Assembly (NCBI GenBank): GCA_029243145.1
Contig: JAQWSQ010000031.1
Span: 1-54,038, forward strand
Origin: Planctomycetaceae bacterium
Lineage (GTDB): Bacteria; Planctomycetota; Planctomycetia; Planctomycetales; Planctomycetaceae
Length of the DNA: 54,038 bases
Direction: 5' to 3'
Shown here: positions 7,401 through 19,300 of the stretch, piece by piece
Numbering within the stretch: position 1 is the stretch's first letter
Layout: every line of letters starts with the position of its first letter
Notes under the pieces: model-generated
Told to the model about the DNA's origin: nothing
The model's database searches: none
Seen by the model: the letters and a program-made list of their open reading frames with translations, nothing else
Position numbers and translations under genes: made by a program

Positions 7401-8330
7401 TCAACGATTCCAGAGATTGGTTCTGGGGTGCTCTTGTCCGGCCTCTTGCAACTGTTCATAGAGTTTACGTTGTTCGTCGGTCAGTTCTTTGGGGGACACA
7501 ATTTTCACAACGACAAATTGATCGCCGATTTGTTTCGTCTTACGATCAACGATTCCCTTCTCCTTAAGTCGTAACTTCATTCCACTGGATGTTCCCGGAG
7601 GAACGGTCAACACCACCGGCCCCTCTTCCAAGGTGGGAACTTCCAATTGAGTTCCGAGAGCCGCTTCTGCAGCAGTGAGTGGAAGATCGAGCAATAGATT
7701 GTTTCCGTCGCGTCGGAACCAGGGATGAACGCCGACTTGCACCGTGATGAGGAGATCGCCGGCTGGTCCTCCCGCAGAGCCTGCAGAACCTTGCCCGGCC
7801 AGTCGAATTTGTTTTCCCGATTCGATTCCGGCAGGGATTGTGATTGTGATCTGTTGTGGTTGACCATCGACGCGATAGCTGAGGTCGTGTTTTCCACCGA
7901 GTGCGGCGATGTCGAAGTCCACGTGAATTTCGGTGGTCAGATCGGCACCTTTGCGGGGACGCGGTTGCGCGCGACCTCGACTGCCTCGACCACCTCCAAA
8001 AAGATCCTGAAAATCAAATCCACCGCCAAAAATATCATCCAGATCAACGGGGCCACCACCGCCACCGGCCCAGTGATGTTGTCCACCTCCCGTACCGGCT
8101 CCGACGTTTTTCCAAGCCGACCCATATTGGTCGTACTTTTGTCTTTTCTCTTTGTCGCCCAGAACGTCGTAAGCTTCCTGGATTTCCTTAAATTTGGTCG
8201 CGGCGGCTTTGTCATCCGGTTTGACATCAGGATGATACTTTCGTGCGAGTTTTTTGTAGGCTTTTCGGATTTCCTCCTGAGATGCGGACTTGGAGACTCC
8301 TAAACTCTGGTAATAATCATCTGCTGGCAT
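7401..8330 (-). CDS. cbpA: DnaJ-family co-chaperone, CbpA-like
   Basis: The 309-residue protein has an N-terminal J domain (residues 4-68) with the HPD tripeptide in KYHPDVKPDD that stimulates DnaK ATPase, then a Gly/Phe-rich linker with DDIFGGGFDFQDLFGGG, and the two-barrel DnaJ C-terminal domain (residues about 130-300). There is no CxxCxGxG zinc domain, which separates it from DnaJ and fits CbpA or class-B Hsp40. It heads the minus-strand unit with the small membrane protein, rnpA and yidD, with only 12 bases to the next gene. Confidence 0.9.
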   Translation of the reverse strand: MPADDYYQSLGVSKSASQEEIRKAYKKLARKYHPDVKPDDKAAATKFKEIQEAYDVLGDKEKRQKYDQYGSAWKNVGAGTGGGQHHWAGGGGGPVDLDDIFGGGFDFQDLFGGGRGSRGRAQPRPRKGADLTTEIHVDFDIAALGGKHDLSYRVDGQPQQITITIPAGIESGKQIRLAGQGSAGSAGGPAGDLLITVQVGVHPWFRRDGNNLLLDLPLTAAEAALGTQLEVPTLEEGPVVLTVPPGTSSGMKLRLKEKGIVDRKTKQIGDQFVVVKIVSPKELTDEQRKLYEQLQEAGQEHPRTNLWNR

Positions 8331-8488
8331 CGGAATATCGGTTTCTGATCACTCGGTGAATATTTGAGTTATGAAAAAAAATGGAATTGCGGGCTGAGGA
8401 ACAGTTGCGGACTTTGATACTGTTCCGTCATCATTCTACGTCTCGTCTACTCGCACGATCAAGGATACGTGCAGAAACCCTGAATTCT

Positions 8489-9886
8489 ATGCTCCGATTT
8501 GCCTTCTCCAACTTGCTCAATCGTAAAGCCCGCTCGACGCTGGCATTGCTGGGGCTCACGGTCGCGATTGCCGGTATGGTCGGTCTTTTCTCCATTGTGG
8601 AAGGTCTGGATCGCATCACCGAGGACACGTTTAGCCGTATTCCCGGAATTTTGGTGATGCAAACTGGGGCACCGATTCCGCTTTTTTCTCGTTTGCCGGC
8701 AGAATGGGAAGACGATCTGAAAAACGTCAAGAATGTCAAAATTGTCTGCCCTGAAATCTGGGTTCGCGTGAATGTGCTGGAGGGGAAAATGATTATCAAT
8801 CCCCCCCGATTTTTGCTCGGAGTGGATATTGAACTCTGGAATTCACTCGGTCACGCCCTCTATCGGGACGATCTTGTGGAAGGACGGTTCCTGACCAACG
8901 ATGATATCGGTACGCGAAATGTTGTACTCGCCAAATTGATTCAGAGTGAAATGAAGCTCGAACTGGGGGAAAGTTTTTCCATCAACGGTCAAGAGGCGAC
9001 TTTGGTTGGAGTTTATGAAACCGGATCGATCCTGATCGATATGACGATCATCATGGATATCGGCAGCTTACGAGATCAGTCGCGTTTTGATCCCACTGCG
9101 ATCTCGGCATTTTATGTGGAAGCCGTCGATGACGATCTCAATGAACAGGTGATTGACGATATTCGGGATGCGTTTCGGGGGCGAAAAGGGGACCGGTGGG
9201 CTCCCTCTTCGGTCGTGCTGACACCGATGGAAAATCCTCTCGAAACAATGATCGAAGGTTTGGATCGCTGGCTGAAGTCGGCCTCTTCCGCAAACCCATC
9301 ACAATTATCGAAAGAGCCCGAGAGCCCGCCCGAACCGTTGGATGTTTCTCCCGCCAAAGAAAATATAGTCACCGAAAAAGTGGTCACCGAAGATGACTTG
9401 GAAATCAAAAAACACTTACAGGTGGATGAGTCGATCCCAATTGACGTGCAGACAGCCGATGCCTGGGGTGAAAAATTTGGTGACTTCATGTCGGAACTCG
9501 ACTTCATCATGTTCATTCTGACTAGCATCGGGATGACGATTGCCGCTTTAGGTGTAGTGAATACGATGTTGATGAGTGTCAGTGAACGAATTATTGAAAT
9601 CGGAATTTTGAAAGCCAATGGCTGGTCGAAGAAGCACGTTTTAAGTCTGATTTCGTTCGAGAGCGGATTTCTGGGGTTAGGGGGTGGATGTCTGGGATGT
9701 TTGTTTGGATGGATCGCGACACTCATTGTGAATGTGAGTTTCCCGGATCGTGTGGAGTTATATGCGAGTCCGCAGTTGCTCTGTTTCAGTTTGTTCTTCT
9801 CGGTCGTTTTGGGACTGTTTGCTGGTTTGTATCCTGCCATCTGGGCGATGCGAATGATGCCGATGGATGCCATTCGTCGTGGGTGA
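8489..9886 (+). CDS. ABC transporter permease, MacB/FtsX (LolC/E) type
   Basis: I chose the ATG at 8489 because the product then begins MLRFAFSNLLNRKARSTLA, the standard start of this family; upstream residues look non-conserved. The 465-residue protein has one N-terminal membrane helix (residues about 20-42), a large periplasmic MacB-like core domain, then three C-terminal helices including GMTIAALGVVNTMLMSV, and ends in AMRMMPMDAIRRG. The periplasmic part carries a Pro/Glu-rich insert near residues 270-310. With the ATPase 24 bases downstream it should form a mechanotransmission-type exporter or lipoprotein release machine rather than a channel importer. Confidence 0.85.
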   Translation: MLRFAFSNLLNRKARSTLALLGLTVAIAGMVGLFSIVEGLDRITEDTFSRIPGILVMQTGAPIPLFSRLPAEWEDDLKNVKNVKIVCPEIWVRVNVLEGKMIINPPRFLLGVDIELWNSLGHALYRDDLVEGRFLTNDDIGTRNVVLAKLIQSEMKLELGESFSINGQEATLVGVYETGSILIDMTIIMDIGSLRDQSRFDPTAISAFYVEAVDDDLNEQVIDDIRDAFRGRKGDRWAPSSVVLTPMENPLETMIEGLDRWLKSASSANPSQLSKEPESPPEPLDVSPAKENIVTEKVVTEDDLEIKKHLQVDESIPIDVQTADAWGEKFGDFMSELDFIMFILTSIGMTIAALGVVNTMLMSVSERIIEIGILKANGWSKKHVLSLISFESGFLGLGGGCLGCLFGWIATLIVNVSFPDRVELYASPQLLCFSLFFSVVLGLFAGLYPAIWAMRMMPMDAIRRG

Positions 9887-9910
9887 TGTTCCGGGAAGTG
9901 AGAGCACAAA

Positions 9911-10636
9911 ATGAATGAGAACCAAAACGGCAGTGCAACAACAGAAGAAGAGCAGTTTCTCGCGGTTAGGGATCTGGAAAAGATTCACCTGCGCGGAGAG
10001 ACCCAAGTCCCCGCGTTAAGAGGACTCTCGTGTGCGTTTGAGAAGGGGTCGTTCAATTTTATTTTGGGGCCTTCGGGAAGCGGCAAGAGTTCTCTGCTGT
10101 ATCTGTTGGGAGCTCTCGATGACCCCAGTGGAGGAGAGATCTACTTTCAAGGAAAATCCTTGAAGTCTTTGTCGGAACCACAGCGCGATCATTACCGCCG
10201 CGAGCAGGTTGGATTCATCTTTCAAAGTTTTAATCTTTTGAAAACTTTGAACGCGGTTGATAATGTGTTGGTTCCTTTCTTACCACAAGGGATCAGTGCC
10301 GACCTTCGCCAGCGTGCCGTGGAATTGTTAAAACAAGTGGGATTGGGACATCGTCTCGAACATCATCCCCATCATCTCTCAGGGGGAGAACAGCAAAGAG
10401 TGGCCATTGCCCGCGCCCTCTTGAAAAAACCCGAACTGGTTCTTGCCGATGAACCAACGGGCGAACTCGATAGTGCGAGCGGTGCCGAAGTCTTCCGCTA
10501 TCTACGTCAGCTTCACGACGAGCAACAAACGACAGTGATTGTCGTCACACACGATGAGCGTTATCTCGAAAAAGCAGATCGTTTGCTTCATCTGGCCGAT
10601 GGCCGACTTGTGCGAGAAGATGTTCATACCGGGTAA
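9911..10636 (+). CDS. ABC transporter ATP-binding protein, LolD/MacB type
   Basis: The 241-residue ATPase has Walker [10 protein letters not shown], a Q-loop in [19 protein letters not shown], the signature [16 protein letters not shown], Walker [13 protein letters not shown] and the switch histidine in VVTHDERY. The ADEPTGxLD wording and close coupling to a FtsX-type permease place it in the LolD/MacB/FtsE class. It would energise the adjacent permease at the inner membrane. No dedicated membrane fusion protein is nearby, so the cargo is unknown. Confidence 0.9.
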   Translation: MNENQNGSATTEEEQFLAVRDLEKIHLRGETQVPALRGLSCAFEKGSFNFILGPSGSGKSSLLYLLGALDDPSGGEIYFQGKSLKSLSEPQRDHYRREQVGFIFQSFNLLKTLNAVDNVLVPFLPQGISADLRQRAVELLKQVGLGHRLEHHPHHLSGGEQQRVAIARALLKKPELVLADEPTGELDSASGAEVFRYLRQLHDEQQTTVIVVTHDERYLEKADRLLHLADGRLVREDVHTG

Positions 10637-10776
10637 GAAAGGTTAGCCGGGTTCAATTGGGACTCTGGAAATTATGAGGTTCGGTGGTAACAACTGGCCC
10701 GTGTATGGGATATACTGTTTGTCGAGGGGCCAGCTAGTCGATGTATAGGGTTTGATTTACTCACGGAGATTCTGTC

Positions 10777-12240
10777 ATGCTACGTTCCCTTCCGCTCATT
10801 ATGTGCCTGTTTTTTGTTTCCTTGTTCGTTGGTTGCGATGCGCTTCGGGAAATCGAACAGCAAAGCGGAACGGTCGTGATTGATCCTGAAGACCCTGTCC
10901 AAGAAACCATCATTGCGAATCGGGGTCGCGACTTCGTCTACGAAATGCTGGTGACTCCTCCCGAAGGGGAATGGCTCGATCCATTGCCGTCTCTGACCTG
11001 GTGGGAATCTCTCGAAGAAGGTTGGAGAGAAGTCCGCAAAGAAGGTCGGCCAATGCTGGTCTTGGTGCATTGTCCCGTATCAACATCGTCAGGAAACCTG
11101 GCAGATGAGATGACCATTCCGCCTCCCGAACTTTCTGAAGTCCTTCGCCAATTTGTGACCGTCAAACTGACCGACGCTCGACAAATCGATTTGGCTCGAA
11201 TGCCGTTTCAGCAATACTAGGATCCAGATCAAACTTGGTGGTGTTGGATCTTGTCTCCTGGCGGTCAGATTTACAGTGTGTTGGGAAAAGAAAGCTCGAC
11301 CTCACCCGATTTGGAAATCGTCGATGCTATTGAGTGGATGACAGCCGTCCTGGATCATCATTGGGATCCTCGACGTGATGATTGGACTGCAGACGGAGAC
11401 GAAGTTGCAGCTTCAACACCCGGCCAGTCGATTTCTGAAAACTCTGGCTACGCTCCCTGGAAAAAAGGAGCCGAGTACCTTGGAAATCTCAAGGACTCCG
11501 GTCGATGTATGTGCTGCCATCAAGTGCAGGATGTCTTCTGGAGCGAACAAAACCTCAACGATCAGTTTCATCCGAGTGCCGATTACTGGATATGGCCTCC
11601 AGCAGAGAGTACCGGCATCATTTTAGAAAATGCCTCAAACGGGGCCGTCTCCGAAGTTGTCCCAAACAGTCGCGCAGATCGTTCCTTGTTGAAAGCTGGC
11701 GACCGTATTGGTGTCATTGATCAGAAACGAGTCTTTTCACCAGCCGATATTCGTTCTTACCTGAATCAAGTGGCTGCCTTTGAATTTTATGTCGCCCAAA
11801 ATCAGCATGTTGTCCGCTATAAGTTTCCCGAACAATCCTCTCATAACCGAGGTCACGACATCACGTGGCGAACGAGTATCGAAGAATCCGTGTTGGGGTC
11901 TCATCCCGGATTTTTGTTGGAAGCTGCCTCCAAGTCTGCACGGGCGAAACTGCAACTCGAAGGGCGGATGGCGCTGAGACCTCTGGTTGGTAACGACTCT
12001 CCCGCATGGAATGACGGTGTGCGACCCAATCACGTCATTGTGCGATTAGAGGAGTTGGGAGAAGACTTTACCCCTCGACAGTTTATGGTCGCCTTCAAGA
12101 TGACGGCCATCGGTTCAAAGTCGAGTATTACCGTACGCAATCTCGATATGCCGGGGCTGGCAGAACGAATTGAGATCGAAGCAATCTCCATTCTGGACCT
12201 GCCTCCCGAAGCGATTCAGATGATGAAAGACCGGCAATAA
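10777..12240 (+). pseudogene. Thioredoxin-fold/CxxCH/PDZ lipoprotein interrupted by an in-frame TAG
   Basis: One reading frame runs from 10777 to 12240, broken only by TAG at 11218-11220. The first part (147 residues) has a lipoprotein signal with lipobox FVGC (Cys about 20) and a thioredoxin-like fold lacking the CxxC pair (PMLVLVHCP). The second part continues the fold (WWCWILSPGGQIYSVLGKE), then has a CMCCHQVQ motif at 11506-11520 that fits c-type haem attachment (CxxCH), and a PDZ-like domain (about 11611-11800). The TAG probably replaced CAG or another sense codon. Alternatively a TTG at 11251 could restart translation, or the amber codon could be suppressed; both are less likely than decay. 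Confidence 0.6.
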
Positions 12241-12497
12241 TAAGGTTTCTACAATCCAATGCAGATTTCAGGCCGGGTCTACAATGGGAAAAGTTTCCCA
12301 TAACTACCTATCTTGGCGATCTCCGGTGGCTTACCCGCTTCCAGCAACCGGGGGCATCTGGAGAGATCCCTCAAGGATCAACGTCTCTGATTGAATCGTT
12401 GCCTGTCGTATTCCGATACTTGAAATAGAGTGTGATTGGCGAGAAATGGATTTTTCGCTGAGAGTGAGCAATCAACGAGAGAGATGAATCAACAAGG

Positions 12498-13322
12498 ATG
12501 GTGTACGAGATGACGGCCCCCACTGAAGAAAACTTGCTCCACGAAGTTCAAGAACTGAACGAACAAATTCAAGAACTGCAAGCGAGCCTGATGCAGACCC
12601 AGAAACTGAGTTCTGTCGGTGCGCTGGCGTCTTCGACGACGCACGAGTTCAATAATATTCTGACCACCGTCATCAATTACGCCAAAATGGGGCTCCGTCA
12701 CAAAGATGAGAAGACCCGTGTCAAGGCGTTTGAAAAAATTCTTGCCGCCGGTCAACGAGCTTCCAAAATCACTTGCGGCATGTTGTCTTACGCACGACAA
12801 CAAGGGAATCGCCAAGAACCGACCGATGTTGTGCAGTTGGTGAAAAGCGTCATCGTGTTGGTCGAGAAAGACTTGCAGATGAATCGCATTCGCTGGCAGA
12901 CCGATTATCTTGGTCACCCCGAAGCCAATTTGAACGCCGGTCAAATTCAGCAAGTGCTCGTCAACTTGATCGTCAATGCTCGACAGGCCATGGACGAAGG
13001 CGGTCAGTTGATTGTCACGGTCCGCAGCAATGGCCAAGAGAATTGGGCTGAGGTTTCTGTACGCGATACCGGATCGGGAATTCCCGCCGACAAACTCCGT
13101 AACATTTTCCAGCCTTTCTACACCACGAAAGAAGCCGATGCTCAAGGGCAAGGTGGGACCGGCTTAGGCTTGGCTCTTTGCAAAGATATTATAGACGGTC
13201 ACGAAGGACGCATCCGCGTGGAGTCTGCGAGGGGCAAAGGAACCACATTTACTCTGAAGTTCCCACTCCTGCGAGAAATCCCACAGCTCGAAAATGCGGA
13301 AGAGATTCGCGAAGCCGGTTAA
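12498..13322 (+). CDS. Soluble sensor histidine kinase (HisKA/HATPase_c)
   Basis: The 274-residue protein begins with a coiled coil ([19 protein letters not shown]), followed by an H-box [17 protein letters not shown] with the phosphoacceptor His in THEFNN, an N-box [15 protein letters not shown]1 box VRDTGSGIP and G2 box GGTGLGLAL. There is no membrane segment or PAS domain, so it is cytoplasmic and probably senses through the coiled coil or a partner. No response regulator is adjacent (orphan kinase). The start may be the ATG at 12510, which has an AAGGA ribosome site, rather than 12498. Confidence 0.88.
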   Translation: MVYEMTAPTEENLLHEVQELNEQIQELQASLMQTQKLSSVGALASSTTHEFNNILTTVINYAKMGLRHKDEKTRVKAFEKILAAGQRASKITCGMLSYARQQGNRQEPTDVVQLVKSVIVLVEKDLQMNRIRWQTDYLGHPEANLNAGQIQQVLVNLIVNARQAMDEGGQLIVTVRSNGQENWAEVSVRDTGSGIPADKLRNIFQPFYTTKEADAQGQGGTGLGLALCKDIIDGHEGRIRVESARGKGTTFTLKFPLLREIPQLENAEEIREAG

Positions 13323-16300
13323 GCTCTTTTGGCATACTCGCGTAAGAACTGCAGTAGCTCGGGTGAACTTGCTTGATCAACCGTTCGGAAGCGGATGGTG
13401 ATCTCTTCGCTGCCATCCGACTTGGCGACAATGTCACGTTTGCTTCCCAAGCCGGCAATTTGCCCCAGCGCGAACTGTTCGGCTTCAGCGGGGAGTTTCA
13501 GATCGATACCTTCTCGTCGTTTCGTATTAATGGAGAGCGATGTCGAACTCCCCGCAGGTGTGATGTTCACGATCGTTTTATTTTGCCAATCCCAATCGGC
13601 TTTTGGGAAGGTTTGATTCAACAGTTCTTCGAGGGACTCCAGTGTCTCATTTTTCCAGAGAACTCGCTTGTTGCTGGGGAACCCGATACGTTTGAAGTGC
13701 CATTTGCGACCGAGGACTTTCCAGGGGGAAAGATCTTCGACGTTCAGTTTTTCTGCCGAGACCTGCTTTAAGTATGACTCCATCGCAGTCTCAAGGAACT
13801 CCCAAAACTCGGGCGTATCAATTTCTTCTTCCCAGTGGACTGCGATTTGAACTTCCTGCCAGGGGCCGTTCTTATTCTTCACGCGAACACGTTTGGTCTT
13901 GCCGTAAACGGGCAGTTCATCGACCTCATCCAATGGCGGCAGATTTATGGCTTCATCAAGTTTGGCCTGCTTGAAGGTATTTTTCTTCACGCGGAATTTG
14001 AAAGTCAGTAGCCATTCTTCCCCCGTCATGGCATGCAAGAACCATGTGGACGACTTGCCCTCGGCGGTCATTTCGACGACTGCTCGATTCTTCCAATTGA
14101 TATCGGGAAATTGCTTGTGTTTGTTGATGCGCTCGACAACGGACAGCAACGCTCCACCCTCCCACTGGCACTCGTTGCCATTATGAGACCGGCGGTCTTG
14201 AGTGTGCCATTTTTGACCGTCACGCTCCCAAGGCATTTTTTCATCTTTGCCGATGTGACGGAGTTCGAGATCGCCTGCTTTTTTCGCCGCTACGTCATCG
14301 ACATTGAAAATTTCAGCCTGGGCCCGTTTCCCTTGTTTGAGGACCGGTTTCAAAATGTCTGCGGTCCAACTCGGATGATCGGTCGTAAAACAGTACGGCT
14401 CGTCTTTATCGCCGGGCAGTTTTTCGAGTCCCGTGATTTGTTCGGGTGTTCCCGCCGCCACAATCCAACCACCGCCGTCTCCCGCTTCGGGACCGACATC
14501 GACAATCCAGTCTGCACATTTAATAACATCGAGATTGTGTTCGATGACGACGACCGAGTTCCCAGCCTCCACCAGCGAGCCGAGAACCTTGAGCAATTTA
14601 CGAATGTCATCAAAATGGAGTCCCGTCGTCGGTTCATCCAGCAGATAAAGTGTCTTGCCGGTCTGAGGTCGGGCAAGTTCTGCGGCCAGTTTGACACGCT
14701 GCGCTTCGCCTCCCGACAAGGTCGGGGCCGACTGTCCCAACGTCAGGTAATCGAGACCGATGGCACATAATGTCGCTAGGTACTGTCGGATTTTGGGAAC
14801 ATTATTGAACAGTTCGTTCGCTTCTCCAATCGACATTTCCAACACATCGGCAATCGATTTACCGCGGAACTTCACATCCAGCGTTTCCTGATTGAAACGT
14901 CGACCTTTGCAGGTCTCACATTCGACCCAGACATCGGGGAGGAAGTGCATCTCGACGCAAATCTGGCCGTTGCCTTCACAATCGTCGCAACGACCACCGG
15001 CTCGATTGAAACTGAACCTTCCCGGACGATAACCGCGAACTTTCGCTTCCGGCAGTCGAGTGAACAAATCGCGGATATAATCGAACACGCCGGTATAGGT
15101 GGCCGGGTTTGAGGCGGGCGTCGATCCAAGTGGCTTCTGATCGACGACGACCAGTTTATTCAGATTTTGGACACCCAATAGGTCGGCATGTTCGCCGGGT
15201 TCATCTCCCGATTTGGAGAAATGACGATTGACGGCTCGTGCGAGAGTTTCCTCGATGAGGGAGCTTTTGCCCGATCCCGATACTCCCGTCACGCAGGTCA
15301 TGGTTCCTAACGGGATCTGTAAATCGACGTCACGCAGGTTACGATGCCTAACACCCAAGAGTTCCAGCCAACCTCCTCCCGGTGGCTGATCACTTTTGAC
15401 CCCCGATGTTCGACGGGACTCGGGAATGGGGATCTCTTCTTTGTTCGCGAGGTAACGCCCTGTTAGAGACGTTTTTGATCGCTGTAGTCCTTTGTGAGTC
15501 CCTTCGCCGACAATGGTTCCTCCCAGACGACCGGCTCCCGGTCCGAAGTCATAGAGGCGGTCAGAGGCTTCGAGCACTTCGCGATCATGTTCGACTAAGA
15601 CAAGAGTATTGCCGAGGTCGCGGAGTTTCTTCAGAGCTTCCAATAAGCGGCGGTTATCGCGTGGATGAAGACCGATGGTCGGTTCGTCGAGAACATACAG
15701 AACGCCCGTGAGGGCTCGTCCCAATTGACCTGCCAAGCGGATGCGTTGAGCCTCGCCGCCCGAGAGTGTCGGCAATGATCGACCAAGATTGAGATAATCG
15801 AGACCGACATCAATGAGGAACGAGAGGCGGTTTCTGGCTTCAGAGAGTAGATCACCGGCAATCTGTTTTTCGCGTTTCGAGAGCACAATCGAATCAAAAA
15901 ATTCAATCGTTTCATTGAGTGGCTTGCGACAGACATCGTCGATGGTTTGTCCATGTAATTGCACAGCGGCCGCTTCATCCTGCAAGCGACTCCCGCGACA
16001 AACCGAGCATTGCCCCTGGCTTAATTGTCCCTGTAACTTACGACGGTAGGTATAAGAAAGTTGCGACGCTTCTTCGAGAGCCGACATGAGTCCTTTGAAC
16101 CGAATTTTCTGTCGTCCTGTTTTGTCGAGGGGAATCCATTCATCGGCGTCTCCACCAAAGAGCAGAATTCGACGCTGTTTCGATTCGAGATAGTCGACGT
16201 ATTCATCGGTAGGAATTTCGTAATGATCGCAGACAGCTTGCATGATTTCCGCGAAGGCGGGGTTCTCTTCGAAGGTTGGCCAAGCGAGAATCGCACCGTC

Positions 16301-19300
16301 CGCTACGGTTTTATCTAGGTCAATCAATTGTTCGATGAGTGTTGATCCCGATTCGGTCCCGAGCCCTTCACACGCCGGACACCAACCGAGAGAGCTGTTG
16401 AACGAAAAGTGATGCGGCGAATGCTCTTCGAAACTTCGTTCGCACGAGTGACAGAACCGTGCGAGTGAAAAGGGGCGTTCTGCGACGCTGTCGTCGTCAT
16501 TCTCAACCAAGGCAATCATGAAGCCTCGACCATGATCGAGTGCCGTTTCGACCGAGTCAGCGAGCCGTCCCCGTTTTTTGGGATCAACGGTCACTCGGTC
16601 CACAACGACGGCTACTTCGTGATACCGTTTATGATCCATTTCAGGAACATCTTCGAGTCGATGAATCTCCCCGTCGACGCGGACGCGGGTAAACCCTTCC
16701 GCTTGCAAGTTCTCCCAGACCGATTGAAAGGTACGATTGATGGCCACTTCTTGTGGTGCCAGCAGAATGATTTTTGTACCCGTGTCGAATTCCATGAGCC
16801 GGTCAATCACTTGATCGGTCGTTTGAGATTCCACCGGGATATGGCAATCGGGACAATATTGATCTCCCAAGCGTGCAAAAAGTACGCGCAGATGATCGTA
16901 AATCTCGGTGATCGTCCCGACGGTTGCACGGGGAGTCGATCCCGTGTTTTTCTGTTCGATGGCAATCGCGGGAGAGAGTCCCTGGATATGTTCGACCCGC
17001 GGTTTGGGCATCCGGCCGAGAAACTGTCGAGCGTATGAGGACAACGATTCCACATACCGCCTTTGCCCCTCGGCGTAGATTGTGTCCATGGCGAGTGATG
17101 TCTTGCCGCTCCCGGAGGGGCCACAGAAGACACTCATTTGTTCACGAGGAATATTGACGTCGAGATTCTGCAGATTGTGTTGTCGAGCACCGGTCACCTC
17201 GATGTTCTTGAACTCTTTGACCGGCGTGCGGCGTGCCAGTTGTTTCATGACCGGGGAATCGGTCGGTGCCGAGAGGCGTTTCGATTTGGCTTTGGTGGCC
17301 AATGCCGGGATAAACGGTAACAAAGCTGCTCCGGTATGAGACTTTTTCGTCTTGGCAATTTTCTCGGGTGGCCCCTCTGCAATAATGGAACCTCCACCTT
17401 CGCCCCCTTCGGGACCAAGATCGATCACCCAATCTGCTGTCTTGATGACATCAGAATTATGTTCGACAACAAGCACCGTATTCCCCGCGTCGACAAACCC
17501 ATGAAGCACTTCGAGTAATTTTTCGACATCGGCAAAGTGCAGACCGGTCGTCGGCTCGTCGAGCAGATAAAGAGTCTGACCCGTACTGCGTTTACCCAGT
17601 TCTCGTGCCAGTTTGATCCGTTGGGCTTCACCGCCCGAGAGTGTCGGCGAAGGTTGGCCAAGTTTTAGATAGTCGAGACCAACATCATGTAGTGTCTGTA
17701 ATAATCGATGAATTTTGGGATGATTTTCGAAATGCTCCAATGCTTCTTGAATATCCATATTGAGCACATCGGCGATGCTCTTCCCTTTGTATTTCACTTC
17801 CAGCGTTTCGTGATGGAACCGTTTGCCTTCACAGACCGGGCATGTCACCCAAATGTCGGCGAGAAAATCCATCTCCAGTTTGTTCGAGCCATGTCCTTCG
17901 CATGCTTCGCAGCGACCAGAAGCGACATTGAAGCTGAATCGGCCGGGTTTGTAGCCGCGCAGTTTTGATTCGGGCAATTTGGTATAAAGCGTGCGGATTT
18001 CATCAAACAGTTTGACGTAGGTGGCGGGGTTTGAGCGGGGTGTGCGTCCGATGGGAGATTGATCAATGTCGATCGCTTTGTCGATATGTTTGAACCCTTC
18101 AATTTTGTCATGATCGCCGGGCATCCCCTTGCCGCCATTGATGTCGCGATTGACGGCTTGCCAGAGAATATCGTTGAGGAGTGAACTTTTCCCTGACCCG
18201 CTGACGCCCGTCACGCAAACAAATTTGCCGAGCGGGATTTCCACGTCAACATCTTTCAAATTGTTGTGACGCGCGCCGGTCATCTTGATGACATGACCGT
18301 TCCCTTCCCGCCGTTCTTTGGGAACTTCAATCGTGCGTTTTCCTGACAGATACGCGCCCGTGACGCTTTTCTTCGTTTTCATCACTTGCGTCAATGAGCC
18401 TTGCGCGACCACTTCACCCCCACGAACTCCCGGTCCGGGTCCAAAGTCGATGATCTGGTCGGCGGCTCGCATCGTCTCTTCATCATGCTCGACAACAATG
18501 ACTGTGTTCCCTTGATCGCGGAGTTCACAGAGACTGTCCAGCAGCATTGTGTTATCGCGAGGATGCAGTCCAATGGACGGTTCGTCGAGGATGTAAATCA
18601 CGCCGACGAGTCCGCATCCGATTTGGCTGGCCAACCGAATCCGTTGACTCTCTCCTCCTGAAAGTGTGGGTGCTTTACGGTCGAGCGTGAGATAATTGAG
18701 GCCGCAACGCAGCAGGAATTCGAGCCGTCCGCGAATCTCCTTGATTGCTTCTTCGGCAATGATTTGCTGCATGTCATCGAGGACGAGACCTTCGAAAAAG
18801 CCATGCGCTTTATCGAGACTGAGATGGCAGACATCTCCCAGAGACAGCGAGCGATCTGCTTTCTTGCGAGCGAAGGAGGCTTTGGACGTGGAGAGTCGCA
18901 CACTGCGCGCTTGCGAGTTCAGGCGTTCCCCGGCACACGCGGTACAATCGCGGAAGTCGAGATACTTTTCGATCTGTCGCCGTCGCATTGGGTTGCGGGT
19001 GCTGCGATAACTTTCCAGCAATTCTTCAACAATCCCCTCGAAAGTTCCTCCATGCTTCCAAGTACCGCCCGAATGTCCCCATTCGTAGGTGATATTGCGG
19101 TCTCCCGTTCCGTAGAGAAACAGTTGGCGGGCTTCTTCAGGGAGTTCACTCCATTCGGTTTTAAGGAGAGTGTCTTTCTCGAGTTCCAAATCCTCTTCGA
19201 TGGCCCGTGCGATTCCTTTGTAGAGATGCTTTTTCCAACGACCGATTTTGCTGATCGGCCCCAACAGATCAATCGCACCCGACCATAAGGTTTTGGAAGA

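Noticed and set aside
10777..12240. TAG as a reassigned sense codon, since an amber also interrupts the IS630 transposase
   Set aside because: Intact genes such as atpA and the LRR frame end naturally at TAG, and no conserved housekeeping gene has an internal TAG, so two isolated nonsense mutations are simpler.
14033..14770. Plus-strand open frame of about 245 codons inside uvrA
   Set aside because: Antisense shadow of the UvrA ABC region; composition and lack of motifs argue against a gene.
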